IMG/VR virus record: IMGVR_UViG_3300042691_019371
Location: 1 to 23,178 of that record
Length of the DNA stretch: 23,178 nucleotides
Source: a virus
Reading direction: 5' to 3' (one strand)
Program-made: the position numbers and the translations under genes
In this document: piece by piece, positions 7,906-15,304 of the stretch
How positions within the stretch are numbered: position 1 is the stretch's first letter
How the letters are laid out: every line of letters begins with the position of its first letter
The notes under the pieces: model-generated
Told to the model about the DNA's origin: nothing
The model's database searches: none
Seen by the model: only the letters and a program-made list of their open reading frames with translations

Positions 7906-8565
7906 TCAGAACCCCACGAAGCGAAGCGCGGTCTTGGCCAGGTCGGCGGTCTTTCCGACGTTGCCGAGCGAGCCACTCACTGTGCCCCAGAACCCCGCCT
8001 TGGCATCAGCGATGTCGCGATAGCTGGAGCCGAGCCGGTCGGCATTGGTCTGCACGGCCTGCGACGAGACGTTGGCCATGTTCTGGCCGGCCGACCCTCC
8101 TTGCGACGTGGCCGTCTGCCCGATGCCCGCGATGGCCCCGAGCGCGCTCCGCTCCTGGTTAAAGATGCGGTCGCCGTAGTCCTGACCGTATCGAAGAGCA
8201 GAACGGACAGCGGCGCCGGACGTGGTCAGGCCTCGTCTTGCCAAGGAGGTCTCCAGTGACCGCTGGCCCTCACGGAAGTTGAAGTCATAGCCGGGCGTGG
8301 ATCGCAGCCAGTCCGACACCTGAGAGCCTGACATTCCCGGCTGGCCATCCACCGACAGGCCGGACAGGGCCGCCAGCCTCTTGGTGGCCGCGTCTCCCGC
8401 TTGGCGGCCGGTTTCGGTCGCGCCCCAGATGCGGTCGAACTGCTCCCGCTGGAGGGCGAGGGTCTTGTCCGTGGCCTCGCGCGAGGCGTCTGCGGCCTGC
8501 CTGGCGGCCTTTTCCTGCGCCTTGGCGGCCTTGTTGGCCCCAAACAGGTCAGCGACAAATCCCAT
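7906..8565 (-). CDS. DNA transfer (p32-like) ejection protein
   Basis: A 219-residue protein. It starts MGFVADLFGANKAAKAQEKA, a hydrophobic start followed by an Ala/Lys/Gln-rich helix. It contains TPGYDFNFREGQRSLE and LARRGLTTSGAAVRSALRYG followed by QDYGDRIFNQERSALGAIAG. This GYxFxxxEGxxxLExxxARRGLxxSGAAxxA pattern is the hallmark of the family usually annotated 'DNA transfer protein p32' in podoviruses. These proteins are packed in the virion and ejected with the DNA to help it cross the envelope. The ATG overlaps the stop of the GNAT gene (TGATG). It leads the three-gene ejection block. Confidence 0.82.
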   Translation of the reverse strand: MGFVADLFGANKAAKAQEKAARQAADASREATDKTLALQREQFDRIWGATETGRQAGDAATKRLAALSGLSVDGQPGMSGSQVSDWLRSTPGYDFNFREGQRSLETSLARRGLTTSGAAVRSALRYGQDYGDRIFNQERSALGAIAGIGQTATSQGGSAGQNMANVSSQAVQTNADRLGSSYRDIADAKAGFWGTVSGSLGNVGKTADLAKTALRFVGF

Positions 8566-8969
8566 CAGACCCTCCGGGCGAAAACGTGTTCAAGCGGCCG
8601 GTAGCCGGCGCGCTCATAGAGACGATCCAGACGCGGATCAGTGTGGGCGTGGCGACACATGACGATCAGGCCATCGGCCCATCGTTCGCCGGCCCGACGC
8701 AGGGCGTCCCCGCCCTCGGTGGCGTAGAAGAAGACCTCTGTCGTGAGGGTTTCGGCCTTGTTGAACCAGAGGGGAAAGCGAGCCAGCATCAGCACGCCCC
8801 TGGTCGAGACGAGAACGGTCCCGTGTTCACCGTCGATCAGGCCTTGTGCCGCCTCGCGAACGCTGTCCGGGTCGAACTCTGCCAGCCCCTCCCAGGCGGA
8901 CCCGGTGTGCGCTTCGCGGGCGAGCTCGACGATCAGGTCAAGGTCGTCCGGATTGGCTTCCCGGATCAT
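8565..8969 (-). CDS. GNAT-fold phage protein
   Basis: A 134-residue protein. It starts MIREANPDDLDLIVELAREA, the typical first strand and helix of GNAT N-acetyltransferases. It ends LDRLYERAGYRPLEHVFARR, matching the terminal LYxRxGFxxxExxF motif. The middle region (FYATEGGDALRRAGERWADG, 81-100) sits where the acetyl-CoA pyrophosphate loop is expected but lacks a clean R/QxxGxG/A signature, so catalysis is doubtful. Small GNAT-like proteins commonly stand just upstream of ejection proteins in podoviruses and may be assembly factors or virion components. ATGA overlap with the upstream gene; TGATG overlap with the p32-like gene. Fold confident, substrate unknown. Confidence 0.78.
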   Translation of the reverse strand: MIREANPDDLDLIVELAREAHTGSAWEGLAEFDPDSVREAAQGLIDGEHGTVLVSTRGVLMLARFPLWFNKAETLTTEVFFYATEGGDALRRAGERWADGLIVMCRHAHTDPRLDRLYERAGYRPLEHVFARRV

Positions 8970-9496
8970 GGTGTGTCGTAGATCACATCACCCGGATAGC
9001 TGGGTGGGGTTGAGCCGCTGCCGGTCTCTGGAGGGGAGCCGCTGGTCGGAGGGGTGGTAACCGCTCCGACGAAATGCCGGAACCGGTTCGTCGCGCTCGT
9101 CACCGCGTCGCCTGCATTGGTGGTCGACGCATAGGTGACCGCCCCGCCCGACCGGTCCTCATCGTCGTAGTAGACGCTGTAGGTGGTGTTGTAGGCCAGG
9201 CCCGCGATCGACCCGCTGTTCACGCTCGCGGTCGCGTCCGTATAGACTCGGGTGTGAGCCGAAACACTGATCGTCGCCGTCGCCCCGGCCGCCGTCGCTG
9301 TCAGCGTTAAACCGTTGGCGTAGGAGTTGCCGATGGTCTGGACCTTCAGGCCGTCGATCTGAGTCTGCAGGTCAAGGAGCAATCCCTCGACACGCGAGGC
9401 CAGGGTTTCAAAGTAGCGAAGATGCGCAGGCGTCGGCAGGCGCTTGTTGTCGACGATCTCGACCCGGGCGCTTGGACGTGGAAGGCGGTCTGTCAT
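8966..9496 (-). CDS. Probable tail structural protein
   Basis: A 176-residue protein. The N-terminal 50 residues (RPSARVEIVDNKRLPTPAHL ... RYFETLASRVEGLLLDLQTQ) are a mixed segment ending in an amphipathic helix. The rest is beta-prone Thr/Ala/Ser/Gly sequence with YNTTYSVYYDDEDRSGGAVT, a fibronectin- or Ig-like strand pattern seen in phage decoration and fibre modules. It ends in a Pro/Ser/Gly-rich, probably flexible tail (SGSPPETGSGSTPPSYPGDV). The ATG overlaps the stop of the gp10-like gene (ATGA). Given its place between the tail hub protein and the ejection block, it is probably a tail-needle, adaptor or small fibre protein. The exact role is not recognised. Confidence 0.68.
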   Translation of the reverse strand: MTDRLPRPSARVEIVDNKRLPTPAHLRYFETLASRVEGLLLDLQTQIDGLKVQTIGNSYANGLTLTATAAGATATISVSAHTRVYTDATASVNSGSIAGLAYNTTYSVYYDDEDRSGGAVTYASTTNAGDAVTSATNRFRHFVGAVTTPPTSGSPPETGSGSTPPSYPGDVIYDTP

Positions 9497-10839
9497 CGGC
9501 CGCGCCCGCCCAGCGGGGGATTGAGGTCAACGCCGGAAAACCGGATCGGGGCGTTGTCGGTGATCCTGTGCTCAAACAGTCGGCCCGGCGCGTCGATCAT
9601 CCCGAGACGACGGTACCGAACGCGCTTGCGATAGGCGCCCTCGTCTCCGATGGTGTCGCTTTCCCATGTCGACCAGGTGCGGCCCTGATCGTCGGACCAG
9701 CGGAGCTGAAGTGTGGCTGGCGAGCCGAGGACTGACGTGCCGCTCGACAACACCACTTCTATGCAGTCGCACGAGACCGGCCCCTTCGCCGGGGCGACGG
9801 ACGTGAACAGCCGCTCTATCTCGGCGCCGTCGTCGTTGGACCGGTCGGCCATGACGAAGACGCGGTCTGTCAGTCCGACGTAGGTCTGGTTTCCGGCGTA
9901 GAGACCGACCGGGGCGAAGCGCCCGCCGTCATAGGTTAGTTCGTGCCATTGCTGGGTTGCGACGTCGTAGCAGAGCGTTTCGGTGTCCAGCGTGACCACA
10001 TACATGGCGTGGCCGGCCGTCTCGTAGGTCCAGGCCTTGACGGTCGATGACGCCTCGATCTGCTCCTCGATGCCGTGATCGGAGATGCGCTGGGGCGTTC
10101 CCCCGCCCCGATAGGCCTTGTTGTCCTCGCCGACCCAGAAGACCGTGTTGTCCAGAAGCGCGATGCTGTCGCGATCCTTGACTCCACGTTGAATGGCCCG
10201 GCCGTCCAGGCGCTCGAATGGCACCTCCGTCTCGCCGGTTGGATAGTAGGGCTCGATCGAGGTGGTGCCAAAGACCCAGAGCTCGTCGCCGACCTTCTTG
10301 ACGGCGATGGCGGGATCTTCCTCCCGCTCGGCCGAGAAGAAGTTCAGCCCGTCCCAAGCACCCTCTCCGGCGAAACGGTAGTAGACCCGGCCATTGTCCG
10401 ACCGCACGGCGACCAGAATGTTGTTGATCGAGGCTATGGAGGCGACCGCCGCAGAATCCGGAAAGGTCGCGTCCGGTGACCACGCCAGGCCGTCGGTACT
10501 GGTCTGGATGACGCCGTCCGCCAGCAGGAACATGCCGTCGGTCGTGTACGCCCATTCCACCTGATCCGAACCGGTCACCGCGCCGGAGACCGTTCCGTCC
10601 GTGTAGATCGTGGCCCCATGAACGCTGATCAGGCTGCCAAACAGCACCCCGTCCTGTTTGTAGAAGCCACGCGGGGCGCCGCTGACAGTGTAGAGGCGTT
10701 CCAGCCCCGGCCTCTGGATCAGGGCCACACCGGCCTGAGCCGTCGGCGCTTCCTCCGCGAACAGGTTGATCAGCCGGACGCGCGGAAGCCGTCCGTTTCC
10801 CCGCGAGTAGGCCCCGAGGCCAAACGCAAGGCTAGGCAT
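9493..10839 (-). CDS. P22 gp10-like packaged-DNA stabilisation / tail hub protein
   Basis: A 448-residue protein from the ATG at 10839 (MPSLAFGLGAYSRGNGRLPR); the longer reading from 11013 runs through the upstream gene in another frame and is rejected. The opening with VRLINLFAEEAP and RPGLERLYTVSGAPRG is characteristic of P22 gp10-like tail accessory factors (P22 gp10 is of similar size, about 470). The body is a repeated beta-strand pattern suggesting a beta-propeller-like fold, with DELWVFGTTSIEPYYPTG and AYRGGGTPQRISDHGIE segments typical of the family. In P22 this protein extends the portal/gp4 channel and carries the needle and spikes, closing the filled head. It overlaps the gp4-like gene by 8 bases, the classic gene order. 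Confidence 0.87.
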   Translation of the reverse strand: MPSLAFGLGAYSRGNGRLPRVRLINLFAEEAPTAQAGVALIQRPGLERLYTVSGAPRGFYKQDGVLFGSLISVHGATIYTDGTVSGAVTGSDQVEWAYTTDGMFLLADGVIQTSTDGLAWSPDATFPDSAAVASIASINNILVAVRSDNGRVYYRFAGEGAWDGLNFFSAEREEDPAIAVKKVGDELWVFGTTSIEPYYPTGETEVPFERLDGRAIQRGVKDRDSIALLDNTVFWVGEDNKAYRGGGTPQRISDHGIEEQIEASSTVKAWTYETAGHAMYVVTLDTETLCYDVATQQWHELTYDGGRFAPVGLYAGNQTYVGLTDRVFVMADRSNDDGAEIERLFTSVAPAKGPVSCDCIEVVLSSGTSVLGSPATLQLRWSDDQGRTWSTWESDTIGDEGAYRKRVRYRRLGMIDAPGRLFEHRITDNAPIRFSGVDLNPPLGGRGR

Positions 10840-11506
10840 GGTAATCCACCTGCAGGAACAGGCTTTCCATGTCCTGATCCTGTGCTTCGAGGTCCTTGAC
10901 CAGACTCTCGGACGTGTCCTTGAGGTAGGCCAGAACGTCGCTGCCGTATTCCGCCCCCAGCCGATAGGCCAGGCTGAACGACAGGGCCTCCAGCCACTCC
11001 TGCGGCATGTCAAAATCGTCGTCCAGGGTGTCGATGTCCTCGATCACCCGGCGCACCGTGACACGAAGTGTCGTGTTGGCGGCGATGGCCGCTGTCGGCA
11101 CGGGCCAGACGTAGAGGCGACGGGTGGACCGCTGCGGATCAAACCAGGCGCTCACGGGAATGCCGGAACCCGCCTTGTTCGGCAGGAGGTCGTAGTCGAC
11201 CCGGTTCAGAAGGTTCAGGGGCGTGTCGATCCCGTTTGTGCGGCGCCGGACGCTCTCGACGCGGCGGGCGTCGCTCATGGCGTAGCTGTCGGTCGCGGCG
11301 ATCAAGGTGACGGCCCGCTCTTCCCTGATCCACAGGCGCTCTTTCGTCGCCCAGGTCTTCAGCAAAAGGTTCAGGGTCTTCAGGGCGTCATCGGACTCGC
11401 TGGCCTTTGGGTTCTCGCCCGCCGAAATGATCTTGGCCTGCCGAAAGGCGCGCGTGATCAACTCGCGGGCGTTCAGGGTGAAGTTGGTTGATCCCGACGT
11501 GCTCAT
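10832..11506 (-). CDS. P22 gp4-like tail accessory / head-completion protein
   Basis: A 224-residue protein. It contains ARELITRAFRQAKIISAGEN followed by DALKTLNLLLKTWATKERLW, the diagnostic opening of the P22 tail accessory factor gp4 family, where this helix bundle binds the underside of the portal. The centre (PLNLLNRVDYDLLPNK, then SAWFDPQRSTRRLYVWPVP) and the last third (DMPQEWLEALSFSLAYRLGA) follow the same pattern. It is longer than P22 gp4 (about 166 residues). It directly precedes the gp10-like gene. Its ATG overlaps the stop of the small cysteine-containing gene (ATGA). gp4 in P22 also has a reported muramidase activity; nothing here shows whether that is shared. Confidence 0.87.
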   Translation of the reverse strand: MSTSGSTNFTLNARELITRAFRQAKIISAGENPKASESDDALKTLNLLLKTWATKERLWIREERAVTLIAATDSYAMSDARRVESVRRRTNGIDTPLNLLNRVDYDLLPNKAGSGIPVSAWFDPQRSTRRLYVWPVPTAAIAANTTLRVTVRRVIEDIDTLDDDFDMPQEWLEALSFSLAYRLGAEYGSDVLAYLKDTSESLVKDLEAQDQDMESLFLQVDYHA

Positions 11507-11733
11507 AGGCTCTCCGGGGTCACATCGCCGGGGTCGAGAAACACGTCCGGCTGTTCAGGGCGAGTCCAGGGCACCGAAGGATTGTCCTTGACGCCCTTGA
11601 GGAAGTCCTGCGGATGCCGGGGCTCGGCAAACCGCTTGAGCACCCGGAGACCGTCCCAGGTCAGGACGGTCTCAGAGGCCATGCACTCGAAACCGGAGCG
11701 GTCGCAGACAACCTTCCAGTCGCGGGCGGTCAT
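11503..11733 (-). CDS. Small conserved phage protein with a CDRSGFEC motif
   Basis: A 76-residue protein from the ATG at 11733, overlapping the upstream stop (TGATG); longer readings run through the upstream gene out of frame. The sequence contains WKVVCDRSGFECMASE, then TWDGLRVLKRFAEPRHPQDF and a Pro-rich end (PWTRPEQPDVFLDP). This CDxxGFxxxxxxxxxTWDGLxV......EPRHPQDF layout occurs widely in small proteins between capsid and head-completion genes (recollection). Relatives often keep more cysteines and look like zinc ribbons; here only Cys10 and Cys17 remain, so metal binding is uncertain. Function unknown; it probably helps head-tail joining. Confidence 0.72.
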   Translation of the reverse strand: MTARDWKVVCDRSGFECMASETVLTWDGLRVLKRFAEPRHPQDFLKGVKDNPSVPWTRPEQPDVFLDPGDVTPESL

Positions 11734-12155
11734 CAGATGTACGAGACGTGCAGCAGGATCGTGCCGTCCTGCGAGGCGGCCGTGCCCCCGGACGAGGCCA
11801 CGGTGAAGTGGATCGCCCCCGACGGGTTGCGGAAGGCGTAGAGCAGCGTCAGGGCCACAAAGCCTTGCGCCTTGACGTCCACGTCCGCGACGTATTGCTG
11901 CCCGTTGGCAGCCGAGCCAAGGCGAAGATTGGTGTTGGTCGGCGTGCCGGGAATGGCCGTCGCGGTTTCGGCCCAGGCGTTGATGGACTTGGCCCCCGAC
12001 GGCAGGGTGAAGGTGCCGGACGCGGCGCCGTCGACGACGTTGATGGTCACGGTCTGGATTGCCGAAACCTTGTGCGTGGTGCGCGACAGGATGGGGCCGT
12101 CGGTGAGGAAGCCTTCGGTCGCTCGGACCTGGCCACGGAAAGTCGTTCTCGACAT
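11733..12155 (-). CDS. Structural protein of unknown function downstream of the capsid
   Basis: A 140-residue protein with a good AAGGGAGA ribosome-binding site about 9 bases before the ATG at 12155. It is beta-prone, rich in Thr/Ser/Ala/Gly, with no cysteine and no membrane segment (for example KVSAIQTVTINVVDGAASGT, then YVADVDVKAQGFVALTLLYA). The pattern suggests a virion surface or decoration protein, or a head-fibre subunit. It is the first gene after the terminator that follows the capsid gene, so its transcription depends on read-through or on a promoter not recognised here. No family identified. Confidence 0.68.
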   Translation of the reverse strand: MSRTTFRGQVRATEGFLTDGPILSRTTHKVSAIQTVTINVVDGAASGTFTLPSGAKSINAWAETATAIPGTPTNTNLRLGSAANGQQYVADVDVKAQGFVALTLLYAFRNPSGAIHFTVASSGGTAASQDGTILLHVSYI

Positions 12156-12220
12156 GCGAGGTCTCCCTTGAGGATGTTGAGGACCGCCCGTCTCTCAAGG
12201 CGTCGCCGAAGCGTCGGGCG

Positions 12221-12251
12221 GAAAAGAAAGGGGGAGACCGAAGCCTCCCCC
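12221..12251 (-). terminator. Strong intrinsic terminator after the capsid gene (UUCG tetraloop)
   Basis: On the minus strand a 9-bp stem (GGGGGAGGC paired with GTCTCCCCC, one G-U pair) is closed by a TTCG tetraloop at 12239-12242. It is followed at once by TTTCTTTT (12229-12222). This has all the parts of a rho-independent terminator. It begins 12 bases beyond the stop of the major capsid gene. Confidence 0.88.
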
Positions 12252-12262
12252 TCCGATGGCGC

Positions 12263-13174
12263 TTAGGCGCCGGCCGAGCCGTACAGGCCACGCGGATCGG
12301 TCCAGCCGAAGCTGTACCGCTCGTAGCCCTTGTACTTCAGGTTCGAGGTGTCGAAGTCGTTGTCCTGGGCAAACTCCGCAGCGGTGCGCTGGAAGTGCTT
12401 CAGGCCACGCGGCGCGTTGGTCCGGATGAACCAGGCGTCGGCGTCGGTCAGATAGTGGTTGACCGACGCGCCTTCCGGGAACAGCCCCATCTGGCGGATG
12501 GCGTTGATCGCGTTGTTGGCGGTGTCGTTCTGACCCGACGACTTCAGGATGCGGGTCGCCTCGAACGCCAGAGCGGTCGGGACGATCAGCTTGCGGGGCA
12601 TAAGGCTGATCTTCAGACCACGGTCGTTGACCGCGTTCATGATCTGAATGCACAGATCCTCGATGGCCGTCTCCGACAGGTCGGCCGGAGTGGCCAGTTC
12701 GTTGGAGAAGGTGCCGGCCTGGATCGGGTGATCCGTCGCCAGCAGTTCCTTGCCGTCGCCGCCAACGTACGACGAGCTGAACGCCCGATTGTAGACGTTG
12801 GCCCCGACGTTCTCCTTGGTCTGGCGGAACGAGAAGGCGAGGTCCCGGGTCGAGCCCAGGGCGCGCTTCTCATACTGGTTGTCGTCGATCGCCTCGCGGG
12901 TCACGATGAAGCCCAGGCCGTACGAGACGTTGGTGTAACGCGAGGTGTAGCCCTGCGACGTCGAGTCATAGGCGATGCCCTGACCCTCCGCCTTGATCGG
13001 AGCCAGACCAAACCCGGGGACCAGAACCTCTTCCTCATAGGCCTTGGTCGAGTCCTCGGTGTCGAACAGATCCCGATACTCCATCGGGTGTTCCACGTAC
13101 TCCTTGCCCCAGACGGCGTTCAGGCCAGGCCAGAGCAGTTTGGCGATATTGCCGGTCGTGATGGTTCCAGACAT
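12263..13174 (-). CDS. Major capsid protein
   Basis: A 303-residue protein preceded by a near-perfect AAGGAG ribosome-binding site about 8 bases ahead of the ATG, the best in the window, as expected for the most abundant virion protein. Sequence features typical of HK97-fold capsids of this size include the N-terminal WGKEYVEHPMEYRDLFDTED and SYGLGFIVTREAIDDNQYEK segments. The ELLATDHPIQAGTFSNELAT segment (about 145-160) is a pattern seen in many phage coat proteins. The C-terminal part includes LKHFQRTAAEFAQDNDF. It sits after the cement-like gene and scaffold and is followed by a strong terminator. No cleavage protease is encoded nearby, and a separate scaffold gene is present, consistent with P22-type assembly. 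Confidence 0.88.
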   Translation of the reverse strand: MSGTITTGNIAKLLWPGLNAVWGKEYVEHPMEYRDLFDTEDSTKAYEEEVLVPGFGLAPIKAEGQGIAYDSTSQGYTSRYTNVSYGLGFIVTREAIDDNQYEKRALGSTRDLAFSFRQTKENVGANVYNRAFSSSYVGGDGKELLATDHPIQAGTFSNELATPADLSETAIEDLCIQIMNAVNDRGLKISLMPRKLIVPTALAFEATRILKSSGQNDTANNAINAIRQMGLFPEGASVNHYLTDADAWFIRTNAPRGLKHFQRTAAEFAQDNDFDTSNLKYKGYERYSFGWTDPRGLYGSAGA

Positions 13175-13187
13175 GGGTCAATGCTCC

Positions 13188-13751
13188 TTACACGCCGGTC
13201 GTGGCTTTGAGTTCATGCTCGTTGATCATCACGAGCATCTTGGCGTTGGCGCCGATTTCGTTGTCCGCGCGCTGGGCGAAACCCAGAATGCGAAGCTGCG
13301 CGGTGCCGGTCTTCTTGTCGCTGGAGTCCAGTTGCATTCCCGAGCGGCCCGTGATGGTCGAGCCGGCCGCGACAACAAGGTCAGCGTTCAGACCGACGTC
13401 ATCCGCCCCCAGGGCTCCACCAACGGCGTCTTCCTGGACCTCGAACACGAGATCGGGGTCGTCGGCGACGAAGGCATAACGGGCGGTCGAGGCCACGCGA
13501 TAGGTCGGGCTGTCAGCCGTCACGGGCTGGAAACCGACCACGACGCCACGGATCGTGTCCCCGGCCGCCGCTTGGGCGACGGTGGCGACACCATCGGCAT
13601 CGGCGGAACCGGCGGATTTCACCGCGTCGCCGATGAAGACGGCGGTCGAGTCGGAAGCGGGAATGAAGTAGCGGGCGGACGCGCCGTTGTAGGGCGCACC
13701 GTTGCGATGCCGAACCGGACGAAGGCCGGACGGCACATTGGCGTTAGGCAT
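13188..13751 (-). CDS. Capsid cement / decoration-like protein
   Basis: A 187-residue protein with AAGGA about 9 bases before the ATG. It begins MPNANVPSGLRPVRHRNGAP followed by YNGASARYFIPASDSTAVFIGD, a pattern widespread in phage proteins annotated as structural cement or head-stabilising proteins. It is beta-rich, with the D-x-I-x-G-V-V-V-G pattern (DTIRGVVVGFQP) common to that group. No membrane or catalytic motif. It lies 13 bases upstream of the capsid gene in the same operon, so it is probably co-expressed with it and decorates the shell. The detailed family is not certain. Confidence 0.75.
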   Translation of the reverse strand: MPNANVPSGLRPVRHRNGAPYNGASARYFIPASDSTAVFIGDAVKSAGSADADGVATVAQAAAGDTIRGVVVGFQPVTADSPTYRVASTARYAFVADDPDLVFEVQEDAVGGALGADDVGLNADLVVAAGSTITGRSGMQLDSSDKKTGTAQLRILGFAQRADNEIGANAKMLVMINEHELKATTGV

Positions 13752-13770
13752 GTGCGTTGTCCTTTGATGG

Positions 13771-13795
13771 GCGCCCGGCCTCGTGGGCTAGGCGC
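13771..13795 (-). repeat. Intercistronic hairpin upstream of the cement-like gene
   Basis: Inverted repeat with a 5-bp outer stem (GCGCC at 13771-13775 with GGCGC at 13791-13795), a 2x2 internal loop, a 3-bp inner stem (13778-13780 with 13786-13788) and a 5-base loop. No T-run follows on the minus strand, so it does not look like a terminator. It could stabilise or process the mRNA for the highly expressed cement and capsid genes. Some pairing is expected by chance in DNA this GC-rich. Confidence 0.4.
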
Positions 13796-13800
13796 GAGGG

Positions 13801-14220
13801 TCAGGTGAGCGAGCTGCGGTCGCGCGGCTCGTAGGTGTCCTGAAGGCGGCCTTGGGTGTCCCTGCCGGCGCGGAGCGCATCTTCAAAGGGCTTCAGGCTT
13901 TCTTCTTTCTCGCGGATGCCCTGGGCGTAGTCGCTCTCGGGGGTCTCCATGAGCACCAGATGCTGGGGCTCACCATTGGCTCGCTTTCCGCCGAACCGCT
14001 GGGCGCGGGTGCCCAGGCCGTCGGTCGGGATGTCCTTGTCTTGGACCGGTTCGTAGCCAAGCTCCTGCATCGCCTGGATGCGGGAGGGGTCGTTGTCCAC
14101 CCATCGGCGGACATAACCGGGCCGCGCGGGGGCCGCCAGTTTGGTCTGGAGGGCCGTCAGCGAGGCACGGCGTCTGCGGGCCGGTTTCGCTGTCTCAGCG
14201 GTCTTCACTTGCTCGTTCAT
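13801..14220 (-). CDS. Conserved phage protein next to the scaffold
   Basis: A 139-residue, charged, soluble protein. A basic N-terminus (KPARRRRASL) precedes the best-conserved-looking part, PARPGYVRRWVDNDPSRIQA followed by MQELGYEPV, a pattern recalled from many phage proteins encoded between scaffold and capsid. The C-terminal half (QHLVLMETPESDYAQGIREK) is helical. Its ATG overlaps the stop of the scaffold gene (ATGA). Function unknown; position suggests a capsid-assembly accessory or minor internal protein. Confidence 0.75.
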   Translation of the reverse strand: MNEQVKTAETAKPARRRRASLTALQTKLAAPARPGYVRRWVDNDPSRIQAMQELGYEPVQDKDIPTDGLGTRAQRFGGKRANGEPQHLVLMETPESDYAQGIREKEESLKPFEDALRAGRDTQGRLQDTYEPRDRSSLT

Positions 14221-15020
14221 CCGAAGAAGTCCTTCACGTATTGCTCGCGGGTCATCAGACCCTGTTTGACCATCCGTTCGGCGAACGACTTGGCCTCGGA
14301 GGGCAGATCGGCCCAGGTCTTGCCCGGCTTCCGGGCGGGGGCGGGAGTGCCCTCGACGGCGGCGGCGGCGGCACGGCGTTCGTTCTGGAACTTGTGGGGA
14401 AACTCGGCCCGGATGCGCTTGGCGATCTCCGCCAGTTGCTCCGCACCGCGCACGCCCTTGTCTTCCAGCTCGGCCGCGATGGCAGCGGCGGCGCCGGTCA
14501 TGGCGCGGTCGCTTTCAAACCAGGCGTTCTCGGCCTTCCACGCCGCCAGCGTCCGCTGGTGTTCGGGCGTGTCGTAGGGGTCGGCGTCCTTCTCGTCGGG
14601 CTTCATGCCCTGCGTCAGGTCGACGATCTCCTTGGTGGTCTCCCGGACGGCTTTGATGTCGCCCGCTTCAACGGCCTCGGCCTGTCGGGCCTGGAGATCC
14701 TTCATCGCCCGCTCGTAGGCCCGTTGTTGGGTCTCGGAGTGGTGCTTCTTGAACTCCTTGAAGGTCGACCGCATCTCGGCGATCTCTTCCTTCGCCTTGG
14801 TGAGACTGGCCTCCAGCTTCTTCTTCTCGGCGCGGACGATGGGCAGAACCTCATCGGCCCGGCGGACAAACTCGCCAGCATCAACCCACTTGTCGGGGTC
14901 GCCTCGCCAGTCGTCCTTGGGTGCCCACCCCATGTCACGGGCACGATCCTCGACGGACGGGCCGGCATCGGCTTCGGCGGTCTGGTCGGTCTGGTCTTGG
15001 ACTTGGTCGAGCGCGCTCAT
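14217..15020 (-). CDS. Capsid scaffolding protein
   Basis: A 267-residue protein from the ATG at 15020, which overlaps the upstream stop (ATGA); the longer reading from 15233 is an out-of-frame extension through the neighbour. The N-terminus is acidic and disordered (residues 1-20), followed by DRARDMGWAPKDDWRGDPDK and WVDAGEFVRRADEVLP, the recognisable opening of phage scaffolding proteins. A long charged coiled coil follows at about 65-135 (EKKKLEASLTKAKEEIAEMR onward). A basic C-terminal domain ends MTREQYVKDFFG. Scaffolds of this kind guide coat assembly and leave or are degraded before DNA packaging. Position between the portal and capsid genes fits. Confidence 0.85.
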   Translation of the reverse strand: MSALDQVQDQTDQTAEADAGPSVEDRARDMGWAPKDDWRGDPDKWVDAGEFVRRADEVLPIVRAEKKKLEASLTKAKEEIAEMRSTFKEFKKHHSETQQRAYERAMKDLQARQAEAVEAGDIKAVRETTKEIVDLTQGMKPDEKDADPYDTPEHQRTLAAWKAENAWFESDRAMTGAAAAIAAELEDKGVRGAEQLAEIAKRIRAEFPHKFQNERRAAAAAVEGTPAPARKPGKTWADLPSEAKSFAERMVKQGLMTREQYVKDFFG

Positions 15021-15304
15021 CGGCTCGGTTCCTTCTCGGTCAGTTGCTGCATTCCGGCGTCCATCCACGCCACCCAGCACTCCATGCAGTAGACACGGCG
15101 AATGCTGAGCGGGTTGGGTGCCTGGCGTTCGACGCGAATGTCCATCGCGGCCATTGAGCCTTGGTCTCCGTGGGTCGGGCAGACGTATTGCGGGTTCCGA
15201 AACTGGAAAACGACCGGCTGCGACATCGTCCACAGATCGCCGTTGTTGGCGAAGGCCCTGTCACTCGCCGTGTTGCCGAACTCGCTTTCAGCGACGGCGC
15301 TCAT
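15017..15304 (-). CDS. Small putative zinc-binding phage protein
   Basis: A 95-residue protein from the ATG at 15304 (ATGA overlap with the GroES-like gene). It has one CxxH pair (Cys42, His45 in VCPTHG) and one CxxC pair (Cys73, Cys76 in YCMECW) about 30 residues apart, a zinc-ribbon-like layout of four possible ligands. Between them is a mostly hydrophilic linker. The N-terminal 35 residues look disordered. No family recognised. Being between the co-chaperonin and the scaffold, it may act in head assembly or bind nucleic acid; neither is shown by the sequence. Confidence 0.7.
   Translation of the reverse strand: MSAVAESEFGNTASDRAFANNGDLWTMSQPVVFQFRNPQYVCPTHGDQGSMAAMDIRVERQAPNPLSIRRVYCMECWVAWMDAGMQQLTEKEPSR

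Noticed and set aside
10840-11013. N-terminal extension of the gp10-like protein
   Set aside because: The added residues are Arg/Trp-rich out-of-frame translation of the gp4-like gene; the family starts at MPSLAFGLG-type sequence.
12199-12220. Second hairpin between the capsid terminator and the next gene
   Set aside because: The GC-rich palindrome has an internal mismatch and no T-run; likely chance pairing in GC-rich DNA.
11734-12291. N-terminal extension of the small CDRSGFEC protein to a 262-residue frame
   Set aside because: The extension reads through the 140-residue upstream gene and the terminator in another frame; the ATG at 11733 forms a TGATG junction.
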